Assembly: GCF_040412425.1 (NCBI RefSeq)
Contig: NC_089744.1
Coordinates: 31,464,501 to 31,528,500, forward strand
Length of the DNA: 64,000 nucleotides
Reading direction: 5' to 3'
Source of the DNA: Macrobrachium rosenbergii
Lineage: Eukaryota > Arthropoda > Malacostraca > Decapoda > Palaemonidae
Part shown: piece after piece, positions 29,365-41,500 of the stretch
Position numbering within the stretch: the first letter of the stretch is position 1
How the letters are laid out: each line of letters begins with the position of its first letter
The notes under the pieces: model-generated
Told to the model about the DNA's origin: nothing
Seen by the model: the letters and a program-made list of their open reading frames with translations, nothing else
Database searches by the model: none
Translations under genes and position numbers: made by a program

Positions 29365-29368
<4 letters not shown>
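26897..29368. other. Unique AT-rich sequence, no gene recognised
   Basis: Contains short simple repeats: GCAAAA units near 28136-28158 and (AAC)n at about 28172-28202. An acceptor-like T tract ending in ACAG at about 27200 is followed by only one short open frame. The 99-codon frame at 28264-28563 has no recognised feature. Confidence 0.5.

Positions 29369-29445
<77 letters not shown>
29369..29445. repeat. (GA)n microsatellite
   Basis: About 38 uninterrupted GA units; the apparent proteins at 29271-29636 are its translations. Confidence 0.97.
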
Positions 29446-29449
<4 letters not shown>

Positions 29450-30599
29450 AGGGGGGAGGAAACAGGAAGACTTCAACGGCAGTTGTTTCGATAGTTTTGT
29501 ATCTCCCAATTATATATATACGAAGTGATGCAAGATTTGTGTGTGATTTTCGTAGTGTTTTATGAACACTTGGTAGAAGTCTACTGAAAAGATTAAAATA
29601 CGTAGTATAAAATAATATCTCAAGGGTAAGAAACAACCTTGTGGTTAGAAATAATCTTTTCTAGTACAAGGACATTCATAGTGCTCTTGGACACCTCTCA
29701 ATGCAATGGCAAAGATCAAATAGATTACACAGCCCTAAATCGAGAGAGAAAAAGAACGTTGAGTAATGTCAGAAGTATCACCAACTTGTTACTGCCACAC
29801 TAAAACTGAAATTAAAAGCATTTAACAAAGATTCAAAACAATACAACTTCTTATAGACGAACATCAGAGGCTCGTGCAATCGAATGCTGAAATAGATTTG
29901 CAGTTTTAGAAGCCATACCTGAGGAAAAGCAGACAATGAAGACTGTATTCCTATCAGGAATTTATTTCGATCATCTGAATAACAAGTACTGCCTTACGGG
30001 AATTAAGACGAGAAACTTAACAAGCACATGGGACCAAGAATACATTGAAGAACAGGCGAAAACAAAAGGTACAAGAGAAAAACGTGCTAAGAACTCAAGT
30101 CAAGATAATGAATTAAACTAAACGCAAGAAGTGAGATTAACGGGGGGGGGGGAGGTAGCAAATGATGATGAAAAAGCTAAATATTAGGCGAGTGGCATTA
30201 GTGGTAAGTTACCCCACAGATTAATTAATTAATTATTCATGAAAGAAAAGTAAAAAAAAAAAAAGCTATGACAGGACAGAAAGGTCAATACCAACACAGA
30301 AGAAGAAAGATAGCACTGGGCAGAACATGAACATGTATGTGAAGCCATAAATACGGAAAATGTGGGGATAAATTGATTGATATCCAAGAAGCTGAAGAAG
30401 ACCTAAATGAATTCCCAGGCTTTGAAAGGAATCAGTGACCAAGAAACTTACATGGAAAGCACTGGGCTTTAACAGAATCAACATACATGATTTTAGCTAA
30501 AATGATATGACACTTCATATGATAACTAGACTGTTTTGCAGAACATTGAATGAGGAAACAAAGTCTGATGAATTGCAAATGCAGATAAATGTATTTACC
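29446..30599. other. Unique AT-rich sequence, no gene seen
   Basis: Contains a G run near 30141-30152 and an A run near 30252. Nothing coding is recognised. Confidence 0.5.
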
Positions 30600-31460
30600 A
30601 ATAGGCTGGGAAAAGAAAGTGCTACCAGATAAGCCTGATTTTAGAAAAAGAAAGAGTTATAAAGATAAAACATATTTTGCAGCACTTACGGTAATTAAAA
30701 ATCTCCTTCTCAAAGCTTTTGTTGATTATGAGAAGGCTTTTGACAGTGTCCAATGACCAAAATTACAAAAGGTCTTACGTTACAATGGTATTCTCGTTAA
30801 TGAAATATGAGTAACAGAAATTATCCACGTAGAAAGCAGATGCAAAATAATGTTGATGGGGTCTTGTCAAGTGAATTTACAAGAAATAATGGGATGCTAA
30901 AAGGGACAGCTGTCAACTTTCCTGGTTGCACTTCTTATATGCTTTACACAGAAAAAGTTCTTAGAAATCACAGAGATTTACATTGGAGTAATGACAGTCA
31001 CTCAAGAGTATGCAGATAACACTGTTTTAATCAGCAAAACACCAGAAGATAAACAAAGCTTTGTTAATATGATGCATCATACATCTGACGAAATAGGACT
31101 CATGATAAATCGAAGAAAAATTAAACAAAATAACACTGGATGGAAACTGGATTAATCAGAATAGGTCCTTTCAGATGATTATTAGAAGGTAGACTGCTGG
31201 ACAGAATGAGACTTAAAACTATATGTGAATTCATGCCAGCTTTGTAAGTAGATGAAAAAAAACCAACGGTGGATTGAGATGGCTCAGGCATCACCAATTT
31301 CGGGGGAACAATACGTGTCAGAGTTAGTATGGCTTCTGTGGGCACTAGAAAAGTTGCAACACCCAGGCTTAATGGAAAGCTGGAGATGAGTGAAGATTTG
31401 TACAAGGATAATAGCAGCGGAATCCCAAAGAAATCATTTACGTAGGAGGCAACACTGTAC
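30600..31460 (+). pseudogene. LINE reverse-transcriptase relic
   Basis: In one frame the plus strand encodes AFVDYEKAFDSV (30715-30750), the RT motif A of many non-LTR elements, followed at once by a stop at 30754. About 260 bases later, in the same frame, it encodes EYADNTVLISKTPED (motif C; the usual YADD is changed to YADN) and then DEIGLMINRRK, matching the usual GLxIN motif. The second catalytic aspartate is lost and several stops are present, so the copy is inactive. The downstream limit, close to the 31.5 kb (TA)n block, is uncertain. Confidence 0.75.
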
Positions 31461-31495
31461 ATATGTTTGAATGTGTGTGTATTTATGCATGATTA

Positions 31496-31496
<1 letters not shown>

Positions 31497-31557
<61 letters not shown>

Positions 31558-31577
31558 TACATACATACATATATATA

Positions 31578-31618
<41 letters not shown>

Positions 31619-31643
31619 TACATACATATACATACATATATAA

Positions 31644-31727
<84 letters not shown>
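31497..31727. repeat. (TA)n / TACA microsatellite block
   Basis: Three TA tracts joined by short TACACA/TACATA runs. Reading frames on both strands are YIYI peptides. Confidence 0.96.
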
Positions 31728-31731
<4 letters not shown>

Positions 31732-31946
31732 AAGCAACTAACATATTTTACCCGAGTTGCTAAAGCAGAAACTCAAGACAACACACACTCCAAACGTTAA
31801 TTACTAGGACAACCTACACAAAGATAATAAACAGACGTTGCAAATCGATACAATCAGCGCATCGCAAAGCAAACAAGCCGAAACGACGTCAAATACTGAA
31901 AGAGGAAATCCCACGACTGTACATAAATAACAACAACCGGCCCGAA

Positions 31947-32143
31947 ATGCCGGCAAAACCAAACGCGAAAGCTGATAAGGAGGTCTCAAATGGCGCGCCG
32001 CCACCGGATGCCCAGATAAACCGAGCTCCGTATCTGAGGCCTTCGAAGTGGTCTAAGACGTCGCTGGTTAACCACAACCACGCGACCGACCAAGTCAATT
32101 TCAAACAGCGATTTACTTATCATTCGACTTCTTTAACCTCCGG
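31947..32143 (+). CDS. Candidate first coding exon in CpG-rich patch
   Basis: An ATG with a purine at -3 starts an open frame beginning MPAKPNAKADKEVSNGAPPP and including NRAPYLRPSKWSKTS. It stays open for 197 nt up to a good donor (CGG then GTACGT). The patch 31850-32240 has far more CpG than its AT-rich surroundings, as promoters and first exons often do. No domain is recognised. It would leave two bases of a split codon, so it does not join directly in frame to the exon at 51666. A minus-strand candidate overlaps the same patch; at most one is likely to be real. Confidence 0.3.
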
Positions 32144-32152
32144 GTACGTTAC

Positions 32153-32233
32153 CTGGTCCTCCACCTCCTTCCTCTCAGAAGTGAAAGCTTGGTTTCTACG
32201 ATCAACTTGCGCCATGGGAATAATCAACGGCAT
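32153..32233 (-). CDS. Alternative candidate first exon on minus strand
   Basis: On the minus strand an ATG at 32233 opens 27 codons (MPLIIPMAQVDRRNQA, then RKEVEDQ), ending at a consensus-like donor (CAG then GTAACG). A second in-frame ATG is followed by G. The peptide is not recognised. The donor lies next to the plus-strand donor, so the two candidates compete. Confidence 0.2.
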
Positions 32234-32622
32234 GAGAAAATGTGGGGGATTTTCTGACTTTGCAATCCTATTTCACGGTAAACATTTTCTTTCGGAAACG
32301 GTAATGTGAGCATTCCAACCAATACCGTACTGCTTCTAAGAGGACTCAAAAGCAAGTCTTGTTAGATCATTTAGAAGGAGAAAATATGTATACAACAAAT
32401 TAACGACAAATACTACAGTTAGATGACAATAAATCTTTAATATCACAGAATATATTAATGGGAAGATTTAAGAAGTTTCTACAACGGGTCCCCAGGCATT
32501 CTGCATTTTTATGCAAAAATTACAAAGCTTTCTTTTCGCGTTTCGTAAATCCTTTCCACATCTTCCTTTACGAGCTTCATGATATAGCTGGAAACGTTCC
32601 GTAATACTGAATCATTAAAAAC

Positions 32623-32625
<3 letters not shown>

Positions 32626-32676
<51 letters not shown>
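32626..32676. repeat. (TC)n microsatellite
   Basis: About 25 uninterrupted units. Confidence 0.97.
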
Positions 32677-32680
<4 letters not shown>

Positions 32681-32844
32681 CCTTTAATAATCCAGTTGCC
32701 TCCTCTAGACCCACATTAAAATACCGTAAGTTTTGATACAAACTACTAAAGTTGTTTCGAACTTAGGTCTGAATCGACACAAACGTCGTGTGGGTAGATG
32801 GTGATTCCAGAGGAGCGATTACACTACGGCAACACTGAAGATCA

Positions 32845-32847
<3 letters not shown>

Positions 32848-32912
<65 letters not shown>
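32848..32912. repeat. (TC)n microsatellite
   Basis: About 32 uninterrupted units, only about 170 bases from the previous TC tract. Confidence 0.97.
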
Positions 32913-32914
<2 letters not shown>

Positions 32915-34382
32915 AAAGCAAACGTCTAGGAAACGTGACTGGCAGAATACTCTAGTCTCTATACATACAGTACTTACGCAACAATTTCATCTTAACAGAT
33001 TAAAAGTAATAAATATAAAAAAACACATGGCAATCAGCGGAGTGGCTGGTTCAATAACTTGCCTCCCTTCCACATCTAGGAGGCTTTATGATGATCTCCG
33101 CTCAATATTTTCCAGGATTCCTGTGAATTTCAACATTTAAAGAGGCAGTTCTATTGCTCTTTTAAGGGTACAATTCAATCGCATTGCCCCGTCTTCTTGG
33201 TCTTCAAGTCCTTCATCATTAAAAAGTTTGCATGTAAAGGTATTTTGGGGACCAGAGAGTCAGTCAGTCCTCACTCCAAAAGACTCGTGAGGGAAATGGG
33301 AGTGATGTTTTTTCCGTGTCATGGTCATACCGATGTCTGCAGCAAAGATGCAGTTTCACTGAACAAATTAGGATACCTGCAACTCTTTTACCTGATGACA
33401 TGACATGAATAACAAGGAAAAGGTGGGTTAGTTTTCAGAGAATAAACATCACCAAGCAATTTAGGTTAAATAAATATCCGCTACCACTGGGGAACGTCCA
33501 CTGTTGGGAAGAGCTCATCCGGAACACTTTGAACGCAATGCAACGATGATCTACAAACAATGCGGAGAGCAATTTGCCTGGGCAAATATCTCTCCAAAGT
33601 TTTAAAAATCTAATATAGATTCCACATAATTCTGAAAGGGCCCGTTTCCAACTCTGCCGCTAAGCTGACAATTCCCTTTCATTTTCTTTTTTACTATATC
33701 TTAAGCAATTTTGAATCCGTAAACGTGAATAAGGGGTAGGCATATGTATAGACACGTACCCACAAACGCGCACTCACTTTCAAATATCTTCAAAGAAAAG
33801 TCATACTTGTCAGGGTGACCTTTGACCCTAAACTGATCCCCTTCACTGATCGAAAAGCTTAAAATGGTACAGTTCTTATTTTTGAACTAAGAGGAAAGAC
33901 GAAACTAACCTAGCGTTATGCAGATGAAGGCGTTCTTAAAAGTTCATAGTTCGTTGAAGCAAAATAATTCTGAATTAATATAAAAGCTTCAAATCAAATA
34001 CGGGACCTGCTGGCCATTATATCCAGTCACAAGTCATAGTCTTAACAATTTCTATCAAAATGTCTGAACTATTAGCATAAAAAACATCATAAGAAAATAA
34101 GGGCTATCCTGAGTAGTCTCTCAGGATGAAATTAAATCTGATTTGAATCAGTGGTAGACTAATGTGAGTGAACGTGTGGAGGATATATCTTCGAGAGCGT
34201 ATCTTATCTTAATTAGGACCAGTTTCATCTCCAATTCTGCATGTGCTTACTTCAAGACTACTACGTTCAAGAACCTCACGCTTCCAAACGTTGCACTGCT
34301 AATCTCATTGTCGTATAAAGCCCTTACTACTCTACCACATGAAACGTGTCCATACAATTGTCAATGGATCTGGATAGTAACC

Positions 34383-34383
<1 letters not shown>
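32913..34383. other. Unique sequence, no gene seen
   Basis: No domain, repeat or convincing exon borders are recognised. Confidence 0.5.
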
Positions 34384-34430
<47 letters not shown>

Positions 34431-34435
34431 CACAC

Positions 34436-34468
<33 letters not shown>

Positions 34469-34478
34469 CGTGTGTGAC
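34384..34478. repeat. Compound (CA)n-(TA)n-(TG)n microsatellite
   Basis: CA, then TA, then TG: a partly self-complementary arrangement because CA and TG tracts are reverse complements around TA. Confidence 0.95.
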
Positions 34479-35224
34479 GTGGAGGCAAAATTCAAAATAA
34501 AACTGAGATCCCTGCGAGGAACTAGGAAGAGCGAGAGGTCAACGAAAGGCAACTCAAACGTGGTCTTGTTTTCTCATTCAATTTGGGACTGTCTCTGAGT
34601 CCCAGCTTCCCCTCATCGTGCCTTTAGGAACAACCTCTCTCCTCGCTTCATACCATACCTTATTTTTTTTTTTTTTTTTTTGGGGGGGGGAGGGGTGGGC
34701 CTTATCTTCTAAAATTTCATCTTTATTGAGTAGACGGTATCGACATAAGTTAAAAAAGTTCTAACAGCTGGAGGTACTAATAAAACAACGGGAGTTAAGT
34801 TAACGACACTCATATAGCCTATGCCCTACGGTTTTGTGTGCCAAGAGACACGTAGACCTCTTTCTTGTGACAGCACTGCAGCTCTTCATTCAATGCTATT
34901 TTATTTTATATATAAAGCTTGGCAATATATCATACAACATGCCATCTTCCAATCATGACGATTCATGTACCATTCCACATGAAAACGACGATTAGATCTT
35001 CGCTCTCTCAACCAAAAAGAAAATAAATAACTAAATAACTCCCTTCTAAATAAACTCAAAAAGAAATAAATGAAACTGACATTAACGACTGAAAAACAGT
35101 GAACGAAGCAAAAAAATATTGAAACTACAAATAAAGATCGAAGAATTATAAGTGAAATACCATTCATGAGCAAAAAATGGTAAATAAACCTTTAATTAGA
35201 GAAAAAACAGAGAAAACTTAAACT
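34479..35224. other. Unique sequence with poly-T/poly-G junction
   Basis: A run of T followed directly by a run of G lies at about 34663-34690. From about 34900 the sequence becomes A-rich and leads into the decayed satellite edge. Confidence 0.5.
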
Positions 35225-35595
35225 GTCATTTATAACCAACAGATAAAAATTCATATGATATTTGTGACCAAAAAATTAAAATTATACTATCACTTGTGAC
35301 CAACAAATAAAAATTAAACTGTACTTTATGACTGGCAAATAATAATTAAACTCAAAATTTATTAGTAGATGAAACTGTCATATATTATAAAAAAAAAATT
35401 CAATAAAAGTTCTTTTATGATTAACAAACATTAACACACTAAAAACTAAAATTAAACCTTTTAATGACCACAAACTGAAGTTTCAAAAATAAAAGGAAAC
35501 TTATTAATGACCAAATAACGGCAGTTGATCCTATCCTTAATGGCCAAGAAATAAAAAGTGGGAACAGCCCTGTATACTACAAAATAAATTGGTTA
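35225..35595. repeat. Decayed ~33-bp tandem repeat, left edge of satellite
   Basis: Motifs like TTGTGACCAACAAATAAAA recur at roughly 30-33 base spacing near 35231, 35263, 35293 and 35324, then at looser spacing (TTTTAATGACCACAAA, TTAATGACCAAATAA, TTAATGGCCAAGAAAT). The GACCAAC..AATAA core is the same as in the satellite half-unit, but copies are strongly diverged. Confidence 0.75.
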
Positions 35596-38500
35596 AAGGA
35601 CCAGCTAATTCAGGACCAACTAATAATAAAGGAAACGAAAATCCATTCAGGAACAGCAAATCATAAAGGGCACATCCATTCAGGACCAACTAAAAATAAA
35701 GGACACGAAAATCCATTCAGGACCAGCAAATCATAAAGTGCACATCCATTCAGGACCAACTAATAATAAAGGACACGAAAATCCATTCAGGACCAGCAAA
35801 TCATAAAGTGCACATCCATTCAGGACCAACTAATAATAAAGGACACGAAAATCCAGTCAGGATCAGCAAATCATAAAGTGCACATCCATTCAGGACCAAC
35901 TAATAATAAAGGACACGAAAATCCATTCAGGACCAGCAAATCATAAAGTGCACATCCATTCAGGACCAACTAATAATAAAGGACACGAAAAATCAGGACC
36001 AGACCAAATCATAAAGTGCACATCCATTCTAATAATAAAGGACACGAAAAATCAAATCATAAAGTGCACATCCATTCAGGACCAACTAATAATAAAGGAC
36101 ACGAAAAAGTCAGGACCAGCAAATCATAAAGTGCACATCCATTCAGGACCAACTAATAATCGAAAAAGTGAACAGCAAATCATAAAGTGCACATCCATTC
36201 AGGACCAACTAATAATAAAGGACACGAAAATCCAGTCAGGACCAGCAAATCATAAAGTGCACATCCATTCAGGACCAACTAATAATAAAGGACACGAAAA
36301 TCCAGTCAGGACCAGCAAATCATAAAGTGCACATCCATTCAGGACCAACTAATAATAAAGGACACGAAAATCCAGTCAGGACCAGCAAATCATAAAGTGC
36401 ACATCCATTCAGGACCAACTAATAATAAAGGACACAGTGAAAATCCATTCAAGGAGCAAATCATAAAACATCCATTCAGGACCAACTAATAATAAAGGAC
36501 CAGCAAATCATAAAGTGCACATCCATTCAGGACCAACTAATAATAAAGGACACGAAAATTCAGTCAGGACCAGCAAATCATAAAGTGCACATCCATTCAG
36601 GACCAACTAATAATAAAGGACACGAAAATCCAGTCAGGACCAGCAAATCATAAAGTGCACATCCATTCAGGACCAACTAATAATAAAGGAAAAACACAGC
36701 AAATCATAAAAAATCCAGTCAGGACCAGCAAATCATAAAGTGCACATCCATTCAGGACCAACTAATAATAAAGGACACGAAAATCTAGTCAGGACCAGCA
36801 AATCATAAAGTGCACATCCATTCAGGACCAACTAATAATAAAGGACACGAAAATCCAGTCAGGGCCAGCAAATCATAAAGTGCACATCCATTCAGGACCA
36901 ACTAATAATAAAGGACACGAAAATCCAAAATCCATCCATTCAGGACCAGGAAAATCCACCAGGACCAGCAAATCATAAAGTGCACATCCATTCAGGACCA
37001 ACTAATAATAAAGGACACGAAAATCCAGTCAGGACCAGCAAATCATAAAGTGCACATCCATTCAGGACCAACTAATAATAAAGGACACGAAAAATCCAGT
37101 CAGGACAAGCAAATCATAAAGTGCACATCCATTCAGGACCAACTAATAATAAAGGACACGAAAATCCAGTCAGGACCAGCAAATCATAAAGTGCACATCC
37201 ATTCTAATAATAAAGGAAAACAGTCAGACCAGCAAATCATAAAGTGCACATCCATTCAGGACCAACTAATAATAAAGGACACGAAAATCCAGTCAGGACC
37301 AGCAAATCATAAAGTGCACATCCATTCAGGACCAACTAATAATAAAGGACACGAAAATCCAGTCAGGACCAGTAAATCTAAAGTGCACATCCATTCAGGA
37401 CCAACTAATAATAAAGGCACATCCATTCAGGACCAACTAAAATCCAGTCAGGACCAGCAAATCATAAAGTGCACATCCATTCAGGACCAACTAATAATAA
37501 AGGACACGAAAAATCCAGTGCACATCCATTCAGGACCAGCAAGGACCAGCAAATCATAAAGTGCACATCCATTCAGGACCAACTAATAATAAAGGACAGG
37601 ACCAAAATCCAGTCAGGACCAGCAAATCATAAAGTGCACATCCATTCAGGACCAACTAATAATAAAGGACACGAAAATCCAGTCAGGACCAGCAAATCAT
37701 AAAGTGCACATCCATTCAGGACCAACTAATAATAAAGGACACGAAAATCCAGTCAGGACCAGCAAATCATAAAGTGCACATCCATTCAGGACCAACTAAT
37801 AATAAAGGACACCGAAAATCCAGTCAGGACCAGCAAATCATAAAGTGCACATCCATTCAGGACCAACTAATAAAGGAAAAAAGGACATAAAAATCCATTC
37901 AGGACCAACTAATAACCGAAAATCCAGCAAATCAGCAAATCATAAAGTGCACATCCATTCAGGACCAACTAATAATAAAGGACACGAAAATCCATTGAGG
38001 ACCAGCAAATCATAAAGTGCACATCCATTCAGGACCAACTAATAATAAAGGACACGAAAATCCATTCAGGACCAGCAAATCATAAAGTGCACATCCATTC
38101 AGGACCAACTAATAATAAAGGACACGAAAATCCATTGAGGACCAGCAAATCATAAAGGGCACATCCATTCAGGATCAAACAATAATAAAGGACACGAAAA
38201 TCCAGTCAGGACCAGCAAACCATAAAGGGCACATCCATTCAGGACCAACCAATAATAAAGGACACGAAAATCCATTCAGGACCAGCAAATCATAAAGGGC
38301 ACATCCATTCAGGACCAACTAATAACAAAGGACACGAAAATCCAGTGAGGAACAGCAAATCATAAAGGGCACATCCATTCAGGACCAACTAAAAATAAAG
38401 GACACAAAAATCCAGTCAGGACCAGCAAATCATAAAGGGCACATCCATTCAGGACCAACTAATAATAAAGGACACAAAAATCCATTCAGGACCAGCAAAT

Positions 38501-41500
38501 CATAAAGGGCATCCATCCATTCAGGACCAACTAATAATAAAGGACACAAAAATCCAGTCAGGACCAGCAAATCATAGTGCACATCCAAGGACCAACTAAT
38601 AATAAAGGCGAACATCCATTCAGGACCAGCAAATCATAAAGGGCACATCCATTCAGGACCAACTAATAATAAAGGACACGAAAATCCATTTACGACCAGC
38701 AAATCATAAAGTGCACATCCATTCAGGACCAACTAATAATAAAGGACACGAAAATCCATTCAGGACCACCAGCAAATATAAAGGGCACACCCATTCAAGA
38801 CCAGCTAATAATAAATGACACGAACATCCATTCAGGACCACCAGCAAATATAAAGGGCACATCCATTCAGGACCAACTAATAATAAAGGACACAAACATC
38901 CATTCAGGACCACCAGCTAATATAAAGGGCACATCCATTCAGGAACAACTAATAATAAAGGACACGAACATCCATTCAGGACCAGCAAATCATATAGGGC
39001 ACATCCATTCAGGACCAACTAATAATAAAGGACATGAAAATCCATTCAGGAACAGCAAATCATAAAGGGCACATCCATTCAGGACCAACTAATAATAAAG
39101 ACACGAAAATCCATTCAGGACCAGCAAATCATAGAGGACATATCCATTCAGGACCAACTAATAATAAAGGACACGAAAATCCATTCAGGACCAGCAAGTC
39201 ATAAAGGGCACATCCATTTTCAGGACCAACTAATAATAAGGACACGAAAATTCCATTCAGGACCAGCAAATCATAAAGGGCATATCCATTCAGGACCAAC
39301 TAATAATAAAGGACATGAAAATCCATTCAGGAACAGCAAATCATAAAGGGCACATCCATTCAGGACCAACTAATAATAAAGACACGAAAATCCATTCAGG
39401 ACCAGCAAATCATAGAGGACATATCCATTTTCAGGACCAACTAATAATAAAGGATACGGAATTCCATTCAGGACCAGCAAATCATAGAGGACATATCCAT
39501 TTTCAGGACCAACTAATAATAAAGGACACGAAAATCCATTCAGGACCAGCAAATCATAAAGAGGACATATCCATTTTCAGGACCAACTAATAATAAAGGA
39601 CACGAAAATCCATTCAGGACCAGCAAATCATAAAGGGCACATCCATTCAGGACCACCTAATAATAAAGACACGAAACTCCAGCCAGGATCAGCAAATCAT
39701 AAAGTGCACATCCATTCAGGACCAACTAATAATAAAGGATACGGAATTCCATTCAGACCAGCAAATCATAAAGGGCACATCCATTCAGGACCACCTAATA
39801 ATAAAAGACACGAAACTCCAGCCAGGATCAGCAAATCATAAAGGGCACATCCATTCAGGACCAACTAATAATAAAGGACATGAAAATCCATTCAGGAACA
39901 GCAAATCATAAAGGGCACATCCATTCAGGACCAACTAATAATAAAGACACGAAAATCCATTCAGGACCAGCAAATCATAGAGGACATATCCATTCAGGAC
40001 CAACTAATAATAAAGGACACGAAAATCCATTCAGGACCAGCAAATCATAAAGGGCACATCCATTTTCAGGACCAACTAATAATAAAGGATACGGAATTCC
40101 ATTCAGGACCAGCAAATCATAGAGGACATCTCCATTCAGGACCAACTAATAATAAAGGACACGAAAATCCATTCAGGACCAGCAAATCATAAAGGGCACA
40201 TCCATTTTCAGGACCAACTAATAATAAAGGATACGGAATTCCATTCAGGACCAGCAAATCATAAAGGGCACATCCATTCAGGACCACCTAATAATAAAAG
40301 ACACGAAACTCCAGCCAGGATCAGCAAATCATAAAGGGCACATCCATTCAGGACCAACTAATAATAAAGGATACGGAATTCCATTCAGACCAGCAAATCA
40401 TAAAGGGCACATCCATTCAGGACCAACTAATAATAAAGGACACAACAATCCATTCAGGACCACCAAATCATAAAGTGCACATCCATTCAAGACCAGCTAA
40501 TAATAAAGGACACGAAAAATCCATTCAGGACCAGCAAATCATAAAGGCACATCCATTCAGGACCAACTAATAATAAAGGACACAAACATCCATTCAGGAA
40601 CAGCATATCATAAAGGGAACATCCATTTAGGACCAACTAATAATAAAGGACACGAAAATCCATTCAGGACCAGCAAATCATAAAGTGCACATCCATTCAG
40701 GACCAACTAATAATCACGAAAATCCAGTCAGGACCAGCAAATCATAAAGTGCACATCCATTCAGGACCAACTAATAATAAAGGACCAGCAAATCATAAAG
40801 TGATCCATTCAGGACCAACTAATAATAAAGGACACGAAAGGACAGGACCAGCAAATCATAAAGGGCACATCCATTCAGGACCAACTAATAAGGACACGAA
40901 AAGGAGTCAGGATTGAATTCCATTCAGGGAAAAACCAGGCAAATCATAAAGGGCACATCCATTCAGGACCAACTAATAATAAAACACGAAAATCCAAGGA
41001 CAAATCATAAAGGCACATCCATTCAGGACCAACCAATAATAAAGGACACGAAAAATTCAGGACCAGCAAATCATAAAGGCACATCCATTCAGGACCAACT
41101 AATAACTGAAGCGAAAAATCCAAGGACACGCAAAATCCATTCAGGACCAACTAATAATAAAGGACACGAAAATCCATTAGGACCAGCAAATCATAAAAGG
41201 GCACATCCATTCAGGACCAACTAATAATAAAGGACACAGGAACAGCAAAAATCCATTCAGGACCAGCAAATCATATCCAGGGCACATCCATTCAGGACCA
41301 ACTAATAATAAAGGACACGAAAATCCATTCAGGACCAGCAAATCATAAAGGGCACATCCATTCAGGACCAACTAATAATAAAGGACACGAAAATCCATTC
41401 AGGACCAGCAAATCATAAAGGCACATCCATTCAGGACCAACTAATAATAAAGGACACGAAAAAAGGACCAGCAAATCATCAGTCAGGACCATTTTGAAAA

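Noticed and set aside
31121..31462. 113-codon minus-strand open frame
   Set aside because: It lies antisense to the LINE reverse-transcriptase relic.
35948..37702. Open frames of 77-169 codons with HIHSGPTNNKG-type repeats
   Set aside because: They lie in the 70-bp satellite; the period is not a multiple of three, and frames survive only because unit deletions shift them. Minus-strand frames there are likewise accidental.
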